From: Blautia schinkii
GTDB lineage: Bacteria > Bacillota > Clostridia > Lachnospirales > Lachnospiraceae
Reading direction: 5' to 3'
Length of the DNA: 64,000 nucleotides
Assembly (NCBI RefSeq): GCF_013304825.1
Contig: NZ_JAAWUO010000007.1
Coordinates: 90,483-154,482, forward strand
Shown: in pieces, positions 16,457-26,044 of the stretch
How positions within the stretch are numbered: position 1 is the first letter of the stretch
How the letters are laid out: each line of letters begins with the position of its first letter
The notes under the pieces: model-generated
What the model was told of the DNA's origin: nothing
Database searches by the model: none
Seen by the model: the letters and a program-made list of their open reading frames with translations, nothing else
Position numbers and translations under genes: made by a program

Positions 16457-18295
16457 TTACTCCACCGTAACACTCTTAGCCAGATTCCTAGGCTTATCCA
16501 CATCCAGACCTTTATTCACACTCACATAATATCCCAGCAGCTGTAACGGAATCACAGCCAGAGAGGTTGCAAAATGCGGATCTGTTTTTGGAATATAAAC
16601 AGTAAAATCAGCGGTATCTTCAATATTATAATTTCCAAAAGTTGTCAGACCCATAAGATAAGCACCACGGCTCTTGCACTCTACCATATTGCTCACTGTC
16701 TTCTCATAAAGCTCCGGCTGTGTCAGAACACCGATCATAAGTGTACCATCTTCGATCAGGGAAATCGTGCCATGCTTCAGCTCACCTGCAGCATAAGCCT
16801 CTGAATGAATATAACTGATCTCCTTCATCTTCAGACTGCCCTCAAGACTGATGGCATAATCAATACCACGCCCAATGAAGAAAACATCCTTCGCATTAGC
16901 CTGCTTGGCTGCAAACCACTGAATACGCTCCTTATCCTCTATGATCTTCTGAATCTTATCCGGAATTGTCTGGAGCTCTTTTACATAAGAATCACACTGT
17001 TCCACTGTAATCTCTCCCCTGACCTTTGCAAACTGCAAAGCCAGCACATATGCTGCGATCAGCTGAGTACTGTATGCCTTAGTCGTAGCAACAGAAATCT
17101 CCGGACCTGCAAGAGTATAAAATACATTGTCCGCTTCTCTGGCAATAGAAGAACCCACAACATTTACGATCGCCAGTGTACGGATTCCTTTTTCCCTGCA
17201 TTCTCGAAGCGCAGCAAGACTGTCAGCAGTCTCACCGGACTGACTGATGATCACTGCAAGTCCATTCGGATCCAGAAGCGGCTTACGGTAACGGAACTCT
17301 GATGCCAGTTCCACACGAACCGGAAGACCGGCCAGATCTTCAATCACATACTGCGCAGCCATTCCCACATGATAAGCAGAGCCGCAGGCCACAATATAAA
17401 TCTGGCTGATACTTCGGATCACCTCTTCTTCCAGTCCGATTTCAGAAAGATCCAGCTTGCCATCACGGATAACGGAATTCAATGTATCTGCAACTGCCTT
17501 CGGCTGTTCATGGATTTCTTTCATCATGAAATGTTCAAATCCTGCCTTCTCCGCAGCCTCTGCATCCCACTCAATAACTTTCGGCTCCTTCTCGATCTCC
17601 TCGCCGTCCAGATTATAAAATGTGATTTCTCCTTTCTTCACGCAAGCCAGTTCCTGATTACCAATATAGTAAACATTTCTTGTATATTTCAAAATTGCAG
17701 GAACATCCGAAGCAATATAAGACTCTCCATCTTCCACACCAAGAATCATCGGGCTGTCTTTTCGCGCTGCAAAAATCTCTTCCGGATAATCACGGAACAT
17801 CAATGCCAGCGCATAAGAGCCTCTGATGCGTACCATAGCATGACGAACTGCTTCAACCGGAGATTCCCCATATTTTTTGTAATAGTAAGCTACAAGATTC
17901 ACTGCAACTTCTGTATCCGTAGAAGAATAAAAAGAATATCCCTTACGCAAAAGCTTCTCTTTCAGCTCCTGATAGTTCTCAATGATCCCGTTATGTACAG
18001 CAATCACATTTCCATCATTACTAATATGAGGATGCGCATTCCGCTCAGAAGGCTCCCCATGAGTTGCCCATCTGGTATGTCCGATTCCACACATACCCGG
18101 AACAGATTCCCCTCCGTTTGTTTTTTCCGCAAGAATCCTAAGACGCCCCTTCGCCTTGATCACCTCAGTATCCTTTTCCCCGTCACGAACTGCAATACCC
18201 GCCGAATCATAGCCTCTATATTCCAGTTTAGAAAGACCATCCAGAAGAATTGGTGCTGCCTGCTGCTTTCCTGTAAATCCAACAATTCCACACAT
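16457..18295 (-). CDS. glmS: Glutamine-fructose-6-phosphate aminotransferase (isomerising)
   Basis: Makes glucosamine-6-phosphate from fructose-6-phosphate and glutamine, the entry to UDP-GlcNAc for wall and capsule. It begins MCGIVGFTGKQ, with Cys2 as the glutaminase nucleophile, followed by RWATHGEPSERNAHPH. Two SIS domains follow, with SQSGETADSLAAL and a second sugar-binding unit, and it ends in the conserved KSVTVE tail. Length is 612 residues, typical. GAGGAG precedes the ATG. It is the last gene of the minus-strand capsule locus, 66 bases after glmM; that gap is too short for a standard glmS ribozyme. Confidence 0.96.
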   Translation of the reverse strand: MCGIVGFTGKQQAAPILLDGLSKLEYRGYDSAGIAVRDGEKDTEVIKAKGRLRILAEKTNGGESVPGMCGIGHTRWATHGEPSERNAHPHISNDGNVIAVHNGIIENYQELKEKLLRKGYSFYSSTDTEVAVNLVAYYYKKYGESPVEAVRHAMVRIRGSYALALMFRDYPEEIFAARKDSPMILGVEDGESYIASDVPAILKYTRNVYYIGNQELACVKKGEITFYNLDGEEIEKEPKVIEWDAEAAEKAGFEHFMMKEIHEQPKAVADTLNSVIRDGKLDLSEIGLEEEVIRSISQIYIVACGSAYHVGMAAQYVIEDLAGLPVRVELASEFRYRKPLLDPNGLAVIISQSGETADSLAALRECREKGIRTLAIVNVVGSSIAREADNVFYTLAGPEISVATTKAYSTQLIAAYVLALQFAKVRGEITVEQCDSYVKELQTIPDKIQKIIEDKERIQWFAAKQANAKDVFFIGRGIDYAISLEGSLKMKEISYIHSEAYAAGELKHGTISLIEDGTLMIGVLTQPELYEKTVSNMVECKSRGAYLMGLTTFGNYNIEDTADFTVYIPKTDPHFATSLAVIPLQLLGYYVSVNKGLDVDKPRNLAKSVTVE

Positions 18296-18361
18296 AACTT
18301 TATACTCCTCTTATCACCCATGTACTCTAAATTCATTTCTCTTCAGAAATAAATCATATTT

Positions 18362-19750
18362 TTATTCGGCTGCATGTCCCTTTCTACGGACAACATCCAC
18401 AACCTGATCCACATATTTTCTGCAAAGTTCCTCACTCTCAGCTTCAACCATCACACGGAGCAGCGGCTCTGTACCGGACTCCCTCACCAGGATCCTGCCT
18501 GCATCACCCAATTCATCTGCGACCCGCTGCACTGCTGCCTGCACATCTTCATCAGCCTGGGCAGCCACCTTATCAAGAACTCGTACATTCTCCAGCACCT
18601 GCGGATAAATCTTCAGTTCCGCAGTAAGCTCGCTGAGTTTTTTCTTCTTTGCCATTATAACTTCCATCATCTTCAGGCTTGTAAGAATACCATCACCCGT
18701 CGATGCATACTTGGAAAAAATAATATGTCCGGACTGCTCCCCTCCAAGACGGCACCCGTTCTGCATCATATATTCATAAACATATTTGTCGCCAACAGCA
18801 GTTTTCGCATACCCGATATCAGCTTCATCAAAAGCTCTGTACAGCCCAAAATTGGACATCACAGTAGTAACAACTGTATTTGTCAGAAGTTTTCCCCTCT
18901 CCTTCATGTACCGGCCATAAACATAAAGGATGGCATCACCGCTGACAACATTTCCCTTCTCGTCCACACAAAGACAGCGATCTGCATCTCCATCATAGGC
19001 AAAACCAACATCCAGGCCATTATCAGCTACAAGTTTCTGCAGTCCTTCAATATGAGTAGAACCTGCATTGTTATTAATATTTGTTCCATCTGGCTGGGCA
19101 TTGATCACATATGTCTCTGCACCCAATGCGTCAAAAACAGCTTTTGCTATATTCCAGGCACTTCCATTTGCACAATCCAGACCAACCTTCATTCCCTTAA
19201 AAGAATACACTCCAAGAGAAATCAGATAACCAATGTAACGGTTTCGCCCTGCTGCATAATCTACGGTTCTGCCAATCTCTTTCCCTTTTACAGCCGGAAT
19301 CTCGTGCCATTTCTGACCAAAAAGCTGCAGTCTGTCATCCAGATAATCCTCAACCAGTGCAATGGTCTCTTCTTCCATTTTTTCACCCTGACCATTGATC
19401 AGCTTGATTCCATTATCATAGTAAGGATTATGACTGGCTGAAATCATAATGCCACAGTCAAAACCATCTGTACGGGCCACATAAGCTACAGATGGCGTAG
19501 TTGTAACATGAAGAAGATACGCATCAGCACCAGAAGCCACCAGGCCGCCAACCAGCGAATATTCAAACATATAGCTGGAACGGCGGGTATCCTTACCGAT
19601 CACGATCCGTGCAGCTGCCGTCTCCCCGGCTCTTCTTCGAAGCTCATTATAGTACCATCCCAGAAAACGCCCGATCTTAAACGCATGATCAGCCGTTAAA
19701 GAAACACCTGCTTCCCCGCGGAAGCCATCTGTTCCGAAGTATTTTCCCAT
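18362..19750 (-). CDS. glmM: Phosphoglucosamine mutase
   Basis: Converts glucosamine-6-phosphate to glucosamine-1-phosphate, the step after GlmS. It begins GKYFGTDGFRGEAG, carries the phosphoserine loop MISASHNPYYDNGIK, the metal loop YDGDADRCLCVD, the sugar-binding GGEQSGHI, and the phosphate-binding RESGTEPLLRVM near the C-terminus. The length of 462 residues is slightly above the usual 445-450. GAAGGAGAG before the ATG lies within the end of the VanZ gene, and the two genes are one base apart. Having glmM and glmS at the end of a capsule operon ties precursor supply to capsule expression. Confidence 0.96.
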   Translation of the reverse strand: MGKYFGTDGFRGEAGVSLTADHAFKIGRFLGWYYNELRRRAGETAAARIVIGKDTRRSSYMFEYSLVGGLVASGADAYLLHVTTTPSVAYVARTDGFDCGIMISASHNPYYDNGIKLINGQGEKMEEETIALVEDYLDDRLQLFGQKWHEIPAVKGKEIGRTVDYAAGRNRYIGYLISLGVYSFKGMKVGLDCANGSAWNIAKAVFDALGAETYVINAQPDGTNINNNAGSTHIEGLQKLVADNGLDVGFAYDGDADRCLCVDEKGNVVSGDAILYVYGRYMKERGKLLTNTVVTTVMSNFGLYRAFDEADIGYAKTAVGDKYVYEYMMQNGCRLGGEQSGHIIFSKYASTGDGILTSLKMMEVIMAKKKKLSELTAELKIYPQVLENVRVLDKVAAQADEDVQAAVQRVADELGDAGRILVRESGTEPLLRVMVEAESEELCRKYVDQVVDVVRRKGHAAE

Positions 19751-19751
19751 T

Positions 19752-20303
19752 TTAGTTCTCTCCTTCGTGTATATTAATATTTTTCTGGCAAAACCATGAA
19801 ATCAGTAAAACACCTAACATACATCCTAATCCATTATGAACAATATCATCAAATTCAAATAATCCCCGGCAGGTAATCAGTTGCAATGTCTCAATCACAG
19901 ACGATGTTCCAAAACCGATCAGCAAGCCTTCTTTCCATCCGATTTTTCGTCCCAATGTCACCGGAACCAAACATCCATAAGGCAATAGCAACAAGCAATT
20001 CAAAATATTTTCCTTAAGCATCTCTCTGTCATGATGCAGAAAAACCGCTTTCCAGGACCAGAAAAGATGCAGTTCATATTGTGGCTGTGCATATGGAATC
20101 CGCGTAAAAACCGTGGATTCCAGCACTGTCCATAAATACATAAATAGAGAAATTCCTGCAAGACCTTGAGAAAAACGAATTCTGTCTTTTTTGTATAATC
20201 GAAACAAATTTCCCGCAAGTAAAATTAATAATATAAAAAACCAAAAGAAACCTTTTACTCCCCAATTTGAATTCTGTGTGACGATTATCCTGTATATTCT
20301 CAT
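19752..20303 (-). CDS. VanZ-family membrane protein
   Basis: A 183-residue protein with about five hydrophobic spans. The C-terminal half shows the VanZ pattern: KENILNCLLLLPYGCLVP, then GFGTSSVIETLQL, then FEFDDIVHNGLG. VanZ proteins are associated with teicoplanin tolerance and lipid-linked wall processes, but their biochemistry is unclear. The gene is one base before glmM and 20 bases after ugd, so it belongs to the same transcript. Its place in a capsule operon suggests a role in handling lipid carriers or the envelope, which is inference. Confidence 0.85.
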   Translation of the reverse strand: MRIYRIIVTQNSNWGVKGFFWFFILLILLAGNLFRLYKKDRIRFSQGLAGISLFMYLWTVLESTVFTRIPYAQPQYELHLFWSWKAVFLHHDREMLKENILNCLLLLPYGCLVPVTLGRKIGWKEGLLIGFGTSSVIETLQLITCRGLFEFDDIVHNGLGCMLGVLLISWFCQKNINIHEGEN

Positions 20304-20323
20304 TTAAATTTATAACTTATCTT

Positions 20324-21562
20324 TTAATCTCTGTAAAAAATGTCTCGTGTATACACTTTGTCTTTTACATCATTCAAACAAACATCATACCTGTTTGCAA
20401 TAATTGCATGACTTTGCTTTTTAAATTCTTCCAAATCGTTTACAACCCGGCTGCCAAAAAAAGTACTTCCATCTTCCAATGTTGGCTCATAAATAATAAC
20501 TGACGCACCTTTGGCTTTAACACGCTTCATAACTCCCTGTATAGAAGACTGCCGGAAATTATCTGAATTTGATTTCATAGTAAGACGATATACACCAATT
20601 ACAACCTCTTTTTCCATAGAAGCATCATATGTATTCTCATCTCCATAAGCATAATATCCAGCTTTCTGTAACACACGATCTGCTATGAAATCTTTCCTTG
20701 TTCTATTAGACTCAACGATTGCAGACATCATATTCTGTGGAACATCTGCATAATTTGCCAGAAGCTGCTTTGTGTCTTTCGGTAAGCAATATCCACCATA
20801 ACCAAATGACGGATTGTTATAATGAGAACCGATTCTAGGATCAAGGCACACCCCATTAATAATCTGCTGTGTGTTCAGTCCCTTCATTTCTGCATAAGTA
20901 TCAAGCTCATTAAAATATGAAACTCTGAGAGCCAAGTATGTATTAGCAAATAGTTTTACCGCTTCTGCTTCTGTAAATCCCATTATCAAAGTATCAATAT
21001 TTTCTTTAATCGCACCCTCCTGTAACAATCCAGCAAACGTGTTCGCAGCTTTTACAAGTCTAGCATTTTCAACATCTGTTCCCACAATAATTCTGGATGG
21101 GTACAGATTATCATATAATGCTTTTGACTCTCGTAAAAATTCCGGACTGAAGATAATATTATCACAGTGGAATTTTTCTCTAATACTTGCGGTATACCCT
21201 ACCGGAATTGTAGATTTAATTACCATAATTGCATCTGGGTTATATTCAATAACCAGCTTAATCACAGCTTCTACCGCTGATGTATCAAAAAAATTTTTCT
21301 TACTGTCATAGTTCGTAGGTGCAGCAATAACTACAAAATCCGCATCTTTATATGCAGATTCCGCATCTAATGTAGCTGTCAGATTTAACTCTTTTTCCTT
21401 TAAGTATTTTTCGATGTATTCATCCTGTATCGGACTGATCCTTTTATTGATTTTCTCCACCTTTTCTGGAACAATATCAACTGCTATTACCTCATGATTT
21501 TGAGATAATAATGTGGCAATAGAAAGTCCCACATATCCAGTTCCTGCTACTGCTATTTTCAT
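20324..21562 (-). CDS. ugd: UDP-glucose 6-dehydrogenase
   Basis: Oxidises UDP-glucose to UDP-glucuronate, giving an acidic sugar for the capsule. The protein begins [19 protein letters not shown] (Rossmann NAD site). It carries [24 protein letters not shown] with YPSRIIVG, and the catalytic cysteine motif [15 protein letters not shown]. Length is 412 residues. I placed the start at the ATG of 21562, with GGGAGG ten bases upstream; an earlier in-frame ATG at 21634 would overlap capF by 50 bases and add residues before the Rossmann strand. It lies between capF and the VanZ gene on the same transcript. Confidence 0.93.
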   Translation of the reverse strand: MKIAVAGTGYVGLSIATLLSQNHEVIAVDIVPEKVEKINKRISPIQDEYIEKYLKEKELNLTATLDAESAYKDADFVVIAAPTNYDSKKNFFDTSAVEAVIKLVIEYNPDAIMVIKSTIPVGYTASIREKFHCDNIIFSPEFLRESKALYDNLYPSRIIVGTDVENARLVKAANTFAGLLQEGAIKENIDTLIMGFTEAEAVKLFANTYLALRVSYFNELDTYAEMKGLNTQQIINGVCLDPRIGSHYNNPSFGYGGYCLPKDTKQLLANYADVPQNMMSAIVESNRTRKDFIADRVLQKAGYYAYGDENTYDASMEKEVVIGVYRLTMKSNSDNFRQSSIQGVMKRVKAKGASVIIYEPTLEDGSTFFGSRVVNDLEEFKKQSHAIIANRYDVCLNDVKDKVYTRDIFYRD

Positions 21563-21584
21563 TTTACTTCTACCTCCCCAAATA

Positions 21585-22781
21585 CTATACTTCTTCAAAA
21601 AATGTATCCGGTCTTTCTGGATTAAAAATCTCATTACATGTCATAACAGTCACAAGATTTTCCGTTTCACTCAAGTTGATAATATTATGTGTCCAGCCTG
21701 GAATCATATGTATAGCCTCAATTTTATCTCCGCTTACTTCAAATTCCACCTTTTCTCCTGTATTAATATTGCGTTCCTGAATTAAGCCATGTCCTGCCAC
21801 AACAATGAAAAGTTCCCATTTAGAATTATGCCAATGCTGTCCTTTTGTAATTCCCGGCCTGCTGATATTAATTGACACCTGACCGCAATCCTGAGTATGC
21901 ACTAATTCTGTAAAACTACCACGATCATCCACATTCATTTTTAATACATATTTAAATTTTTCTGTTGGAAGATATGTTAAATACAAACTGTACAATTTCT
22001 TTGCAAAAGAGCCTTCTGGCATCTTAGGCATCATAAGTGTCGTTGGCTGTTCTTTAAACTGCTGCAATAAGTCCACGATTTCTCCCAATGTAACTTTATG
22101 TGTTACTGGAACGCAACAATATTTTCCATCAGCTTTTATAACCGTTTCCACACCATCAAATTCGCAGTGCTTCTCCTTGCCTTCTATCAGATCAAACATA
22201 CCTTCTACTAAATCATCAATATACAGCAATTCCAATTCTGTGCTACTATCATTTACAGTAAATTCTTCATCATTTGCTACCGCCCAACAGAAAGTTGATA
22301 CTGCAGAATTATATTTCGGTCTGGAATGTCCCATCAAATTAGGGAAACGGTATACGGCAACCTTAGCTCCTGTTTCATTTGCATAATCAAAAAACAATTC
22401 CTCGCCTGCTTTTTTTGAACGTCCATACTCTGAGTTTCCAAAACGTCCTGCAAGTGTAGCCTGTATTGATGAAGAAAGCATAATTGTTGCTTTATTATTG
22501 TACTTCTTTAATGTATTCAGTAAATCAGAAGCAAATCCAAAATTCCCTTTCATAAAATCTTCCGGATTTTCAGGACGATTTACTCCCGCCAGATTAAATA
22601 CAAAATCAGCCTTCTGACAATACTGATCTAATTCTTCTGGCGTTGAATCAAGATCATACTCATAAATATTTTCTACTGAGATATTCGGTCTTGTCCTATT
22701 TTTGTTATCCCGGATATTTTTTAAATTATTTACTAAGGCAGTCCCTACCATGCCTTTCGCACCTGTTATCAAAATATTCAT
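21585..22781 (-). CDS. capF: CapF-type bifunctional SDR-cupin enzyme of UDP-L-FucNAc synthesis
   Basis: CapF reduces the CapE product toward UDP-N-acetyl-L-talosamine. N-terminal [31 protein letters not shown], the [11 protein letters not shown]yr-x3-Lys pair. The C-terminal domain (about 285-398) is a cupin with [19 protein letters not shown] and [13 protein letters not shown], whose histidines fit the metal site of CapF. Length is 398 residues from the ATG at 22781; an in-frame GTG at 22790 sits against the AAGGA ribosome site and is less likely. It is flanked by capG upstream and ugd downstream in one transcript. With capE at 26045 the UDP-FucNAc pathway is complete. Confidence 0.9.
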   Translation of the reverse strand: MNILITGAKGMVGTALVNNLKNIRDNKNRTRPNISVENIYEYDLDSTPEELDQYCQKADFVFNLAGVNRPENPEDFMKGNFGFASDLLNTLKKYNNKATIMLSSSIQATLAGRFGNSEYGRSKKAGEELFFDYANETGAKVAVYRFPNLMGHSRPKYNSAVSTFCWAVANDEEFTVNDSSTELELLYIDDLVEGMFDLIEGKEKHCEFDGVETVIKADGKYCCVPVTHKVTLGEIVDLLQQFKEQPTTLMMPKMPEGSFAKKLYSLYLTYLPTEKFKYVLKMNVDDRGSFTELVHTQDCGQVSINISRPGITKGQHWHNSKWELFIVVAGHGLIQERNINTGEKVEFEVSGDKIEAIHMIPGWTHNIINLSETENLVTVMTCNEIFNPERPDTFFEEV

Positions 22782-22831
22782 ACAACTCACATCCTTATTC
22801 CATTTGTTATAGAATCAGCGCAACATTCCAC

Positions 22832-24016
22832 TTACACTTCTTTTCTCCAAACCATTTTATTAACAACACCAGTATAGCTCTGAATAATTTTTACAACTTT
22901 TGAACTAACATTTTCTTCAATATAATCTGGAACTGGAACACCATAATCTCCTGCTCTGTTCATTTCAACTGCAGTATCAACAGACTGTAACAATCCTTTT
23001 TCGTCAATTCCTGAAAGAATAAAACATGCTTTATCTAATGCTTCCGGACGTTCTGTTGATGTGCGGATACATACAGCCGGGAATGGATGTCCAACTGATG
23101 TAAAAAAGCTACTCTCTTCCGGTAATGTTCCCGAATCTGACACTACTGCAAACGCATTCATCTGCAGACAGTTATAATCGTGGAACCCAAGTGGTTCATG
23201 CTGAATTACTCTCGAATCAAGTTTAAATCCAGTGGATTCAATTCTCTTTTTGCTTCTTGGATGGCATGAATATAAAATTGGCATATCATACTTCTCAGCC
23301 ATCTTGTTGATTGCATTAAATAAAGATAAGAAATTCTTTTCTGTATCAATATTTTCCTCACGATGTGCTGACAGCAAAATATATTTCCCTTTTTCCAAGC
23401 CAAGTCTGCTATGAATGTCTGATGCTTCAATCTCTGCCAGATTATTATGCAATACCTCTGCCATAGGCGAACCAGTTACATAAGTACGCTCTTTTGGCAA
23501 ACCACAATCCGCTAAATATCTGCGTGCGTGTTCAGAATATGCCATGTTCACATCAGAAATAATATCTACAATACGTCTGTTTGTCTCTTCAGGCAAACAC
23601 TCATCTTTACAACGATTACCTGCCTCCATATGAAAAATCGGAATATGCAATCTCTTCGCACCAATTACTGACAGACAGCTATTCGTATCTCCAAGAACCA
23701 GCACCGCATCCGGTTTAATCTCCACCATCAGCTTATAACTCTGTGCAATAATATTTCCACAGGTTTCTCCAAGATCTGCTCCGACAGCGTTCAGATATAC
23801 TTCCGGATTTTCCAACTTTAAGTCCTTAAAAAATACACCATTTAAATTATAATCATAATTCTGTCCGGTATGCGCAAGAATCACATCAAAATACTTACGA
23901 GTTTTATTAATCACAGCAGCCAAGCGGATAATTTCCGGTCTGGTTCCTACAATAATTAACAATTTTAATTTTCCATTTTCTTTCCATTTCACATTATCAT
24001 ATGTTCCCATTGCCAT
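22832..24016 (-). CDS. capG: UDP-N-acetylglucosamine 2-epimerase family enzyme (CapG-like)
   Basis: Acts at C2 of a UDP-sugar; in this context the last step to UDP-N-acetyl-L-fucosamine. Motifs of the WecB/CapG fold are present: LLIIVGTRPEIIRLAAV, LAHTGQNYDYNLNGVFF, VLVLGDTNSCL, FHMEAGNRCKDECLPEETNR, SAHREENID, and VSDSGTLPEESSF. About 394 residues from the ATG at 24016; an earlier GTG at 24022 is a poorer choice. It is 50 bases before capF. It is separated from capE by two unrelated genes, although capE-capF-capG are usually adjacent, so those two look like an insertion. Confidence 0.9.
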   Translation of the reverse strand: MAMGTYDNVKWKENGKLKLLIIVGTRPEIIRLAAVINKTRKYFDVILAHTGQNYDYNLNGVFFKDLKLENPEVYLNAVGADLGETCGNIIAQSYKLMVEIKPDAVLVLGDTNSCLSVIGAKRLHIPIFHMEAGNRCKDECLPEETNRRIVDIISDVNMAYSEHARRYLADCGLPKERTYVTGSPMAEVLHNNLAEIEASDIHSRLGLEKGKYILLSAHREENIDTEKNFLSLFNAINKMAEKYDMPILYSCHPRSKKRIESTGFKLDSRVIQHEPLGFHDYNCLQMNAFAVVSDSGTLPEESSFFTSVGHPFPAVCIRTSTERPEALDKACFILSGIDEKGLLQSVDTAVEMNRAGDYGVPVPDYIEENVSSKVVKIIQSYTGVVNKMVWRKEV

Positions 24017-24074
24017 TTGCACTCTCTTTCTTTGAATATTCTATCAATATACGTTATTCACTTCATTATAGTAA

Positions 24075-25469
24075 TCATGTGATACTTGCAGATTCTTTAC
24101 TTGTTGAATCTATCATAATTACTTCTGGAACTTTTTTACCTTCATCTATATCTCTATTATAGCGATCAAGAAGTTTTTTTACCTTTACTGGATTTCCAAC
24201 ATCAACTAATACATAAATCATATTATCCGTCTGTTCAGCTTTTGCATATTCCTCCACCTGCGTGTCATATCCATGCATATACTGACCATTAGAAGATAAT
24301 TTTACTTCTATAACCGTTATATCCTGTCCTCGGCTAATTTTGAAGTCCACCGGTCCTCTACCCTCATCAGCTTCACAACTTAGGCTTAAATTATTTGCCT
24401 GAATATAGGCTATACCAGATAAGTGAATCACTCGCTGCACAATTTTTTCACGCTTCTGAGTTCCGGCACTTAATATGACTTCCCAGCCTCTATTATATTC
24501 TACCCAATTTTTGAAAAAATTTAAAATCTCAAGTGAAGCAGCTTTGCTGTCAATTTCCCTGCTTTTATGTTTTGACAACCATGATATTCCACTTTTCTCT
24601 ATTCTCTGCCATAATTTAGCAAGAAAATAATCAATCTGTTCTTCCGGATTGTATGCATCCAGTTTTTCCTCTCGATACGCTTCGATAACCTGCTTACACT
24701 TTTCTGAATCCTTAAATATTTTCTCCCGCAAATAATATTTGCGATCAGTTGCAGCCCATTGTGTCCAGTGTTCTGCTACCTCATTATTCATCATAGCACG
24801 AATTGTATTATTCTCTACAATGACTGAATCTATTTCTTCCCATGATTTTGCTACCGGCAATTTATGCAATATTTCTGTCGGAAGCAAGAGTACCTCATAT
24901 CCTTTTGCCGGGTTGCATAATAATCCATTATTAAACAACTTATCCGGATAATTATCTATTGTAATTCCAAGTTGTTGATTCACTCTCTCCGTATATGCCT
25001 GTATGTCTGGTAAAATCAATGTTGCAATCATATCGCTTAAACGATCGGGTCCAACATTATCCTGAAACAATGGCAACAGTTGAAAAAATTCCGGATCTTC
25101 AATTCCTGCCTTAACTATATCATATGCTGTTTCCAGCACCATTTTTGATATTTTAGTTCCAAATCCTGATCCGGGTGCTTTCTCTCCAAAGCCCAGACAA
25201 ATGCCATTTACTTCTGAGAACTTGAATATGTCAAGTGCAGCCCGAAAATATGTATCTTTTACGTTTTTCTGTTCTGCACGATCCAACAATTTTATGATTT
25301 TCCGAAAAAAATCATTGATTCTATCATAAGAGCCTTCAAATTCTGGAGTAGTTGTTTCTTTCAATCTCTGGATATTAATAAAAAAAGCATTATCCTTATC
25401 CAGAACAGGATCAAATACACCTATGTTCTCCAATGCTTCTCCTATTTTCAAATAATCTGATAACAGCAT
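24075..25469 (-). CDS. Putative PD-(D/E)XK nuclease-fold protein
   Basis: A 464-residue protein. The first 330 residues are helical and not recognised. The C-terminal part has a PD-(D/E)XK-like core: GRGPVDFKIS with Asp375, then ITVIEVKLSS with Glu388 and Lys390, followed by a helix and the strand NMIYVLVDVG. This fold is shared by restriction enzymes, repair nucleases and several anti-phage effectors. The start at 25469 has GAGGTGC. The gene follows the 176-residue partner by 13 bases, and the pair interrupts capE and capG. A defence or DNA-processing role is plausible but unproven. No methyltransferase is nearby, so a classical restriction pair is unlikely. Confidence 0.7.
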   Translation of the reverse strand: MLLSDYLKIGEALENIGVFDPVLDKDNAFFINIQRLKETTTPEFEGSYDRINDFFRKIIKLLDRAEQKNVKDTYFRAALDIFKFSEVNGICLGFGEKAPGSGFGTKISKMVLETAYDIVKAGIEDPEFFQLLPLFQDNVGPDRLSDMIATLILPDIQAYTERVNQQLGITIDNYPDKLFNNGLLCNPAKGYEVLLLPTEILHKLPVAKSWEEIDSVIVENNTIRAMMNNEVAEHWTQWAATDRKYYLREKIFKDSEKCKQVIEAYREEKLDAYNPEEQIDYFLAKLWQRIEKSGISWLSKHKSREIDSKAASLEILNFFKNWVEYNRGWEVILSAGTQKREKIVQRVIHLSGIAYIQANNLSLSCEADEGRGPVDFKISRGQDITVIEVKLSSNGQYMHGYDTQVEEYAKAEQTDNMIYVLVDVGNPVKVKKLLDRYNRDIDEGKKVPEVIMIDSTSKESASIT

Positions 25470-25482
25470 TTTTCAAAGCACC

Positions 25483-26010
25483 TCATCTCTGCCACAGCAT
25501 GTCCCAGCCTTTGTTAAAGTATTTTAATCTAAACTCATCACAGGCAGTTTTGTACTGGCTCATTATAATTACCGCATCACTATATGTGCTTCTTCCTTTT
25601 CCATTCGCCTGTCCATCATCAGCTTCCTGTAACAAATCCAAATACTGTGTAGAATCTTCTGATGCCATTATCTGTTTCAGAGGAGAAAGCACACGATTGA
25701 CTCGACTCGTCTTAAATGCATTCGTTAAGGCATCTGGTTGTTTTTTTGCCAGTGATGAAAATTCCGCATATAAACCACCCAATAATTTTGCAAGTAAATT
25801 AAACTGTTCCTCGTCTGTAGCTTCCATATCTTCCTTTTCATCAAGTGCTTTAACAATTACATCTACATCATCTCTTATTCGACTTGCTAATGTTGCACAT
25901 TTCGGTATTCCCGGAGTTTTTTGCAGTTCATAAACATGTCCCTTCTCCAACAGTTCCAGATTATCATATATGCGTTCTACATTAACATCAAAATTTGAAT
26001 TTTCGCTCAT
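25483..26010 (-). CDS. Small helical partner of the nuclease-fold protein, unrecognised
   Basis: About 175 residues, acidic and helical, without membrane spans or known motifs. Two consecutive ATGs exist at 26013 and 26010; the second lies six bases after GGGGGAG and is preferred. The stop is 13 bases before the nuclease-fold gene, so the two are one unit. It could be an inhibitor, sensor or specificity subunit of its neighbour; the sequence alone does not say. Confidence 0.65.
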   Translation of the reverse strand: MSENSNFDVNVERIYDNLELLEKGHVYELQKTPGIPKCATLASRIRDDVDVIVKALDEKEDMEATDEEQFNLLAKLLGGLYAEFSSLAKKQPDALTNAFKTSRVNRVLSPLKQIMASEDSTQYLDLLQEADDGQANGKGRSTYSDAVIIMSQYKTACDEFRLKYFNKGWDMLWQR

Positions 26011-26044
26011 CATGCACTCCCCCTTCCGTTATATGTATTTATTA

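Noticed and set aside
18296..18361. glmS ribozyme
   Set aside because: The gap is only 66 bases and lacks the conserved core; the upstream sequence is coding for GlmM.
24075..26010. Classical type II restriction-modification pair
   Set aside because: The partner of the nuclease-fold protein has no methyltransferase motifs, and none lies nearby.
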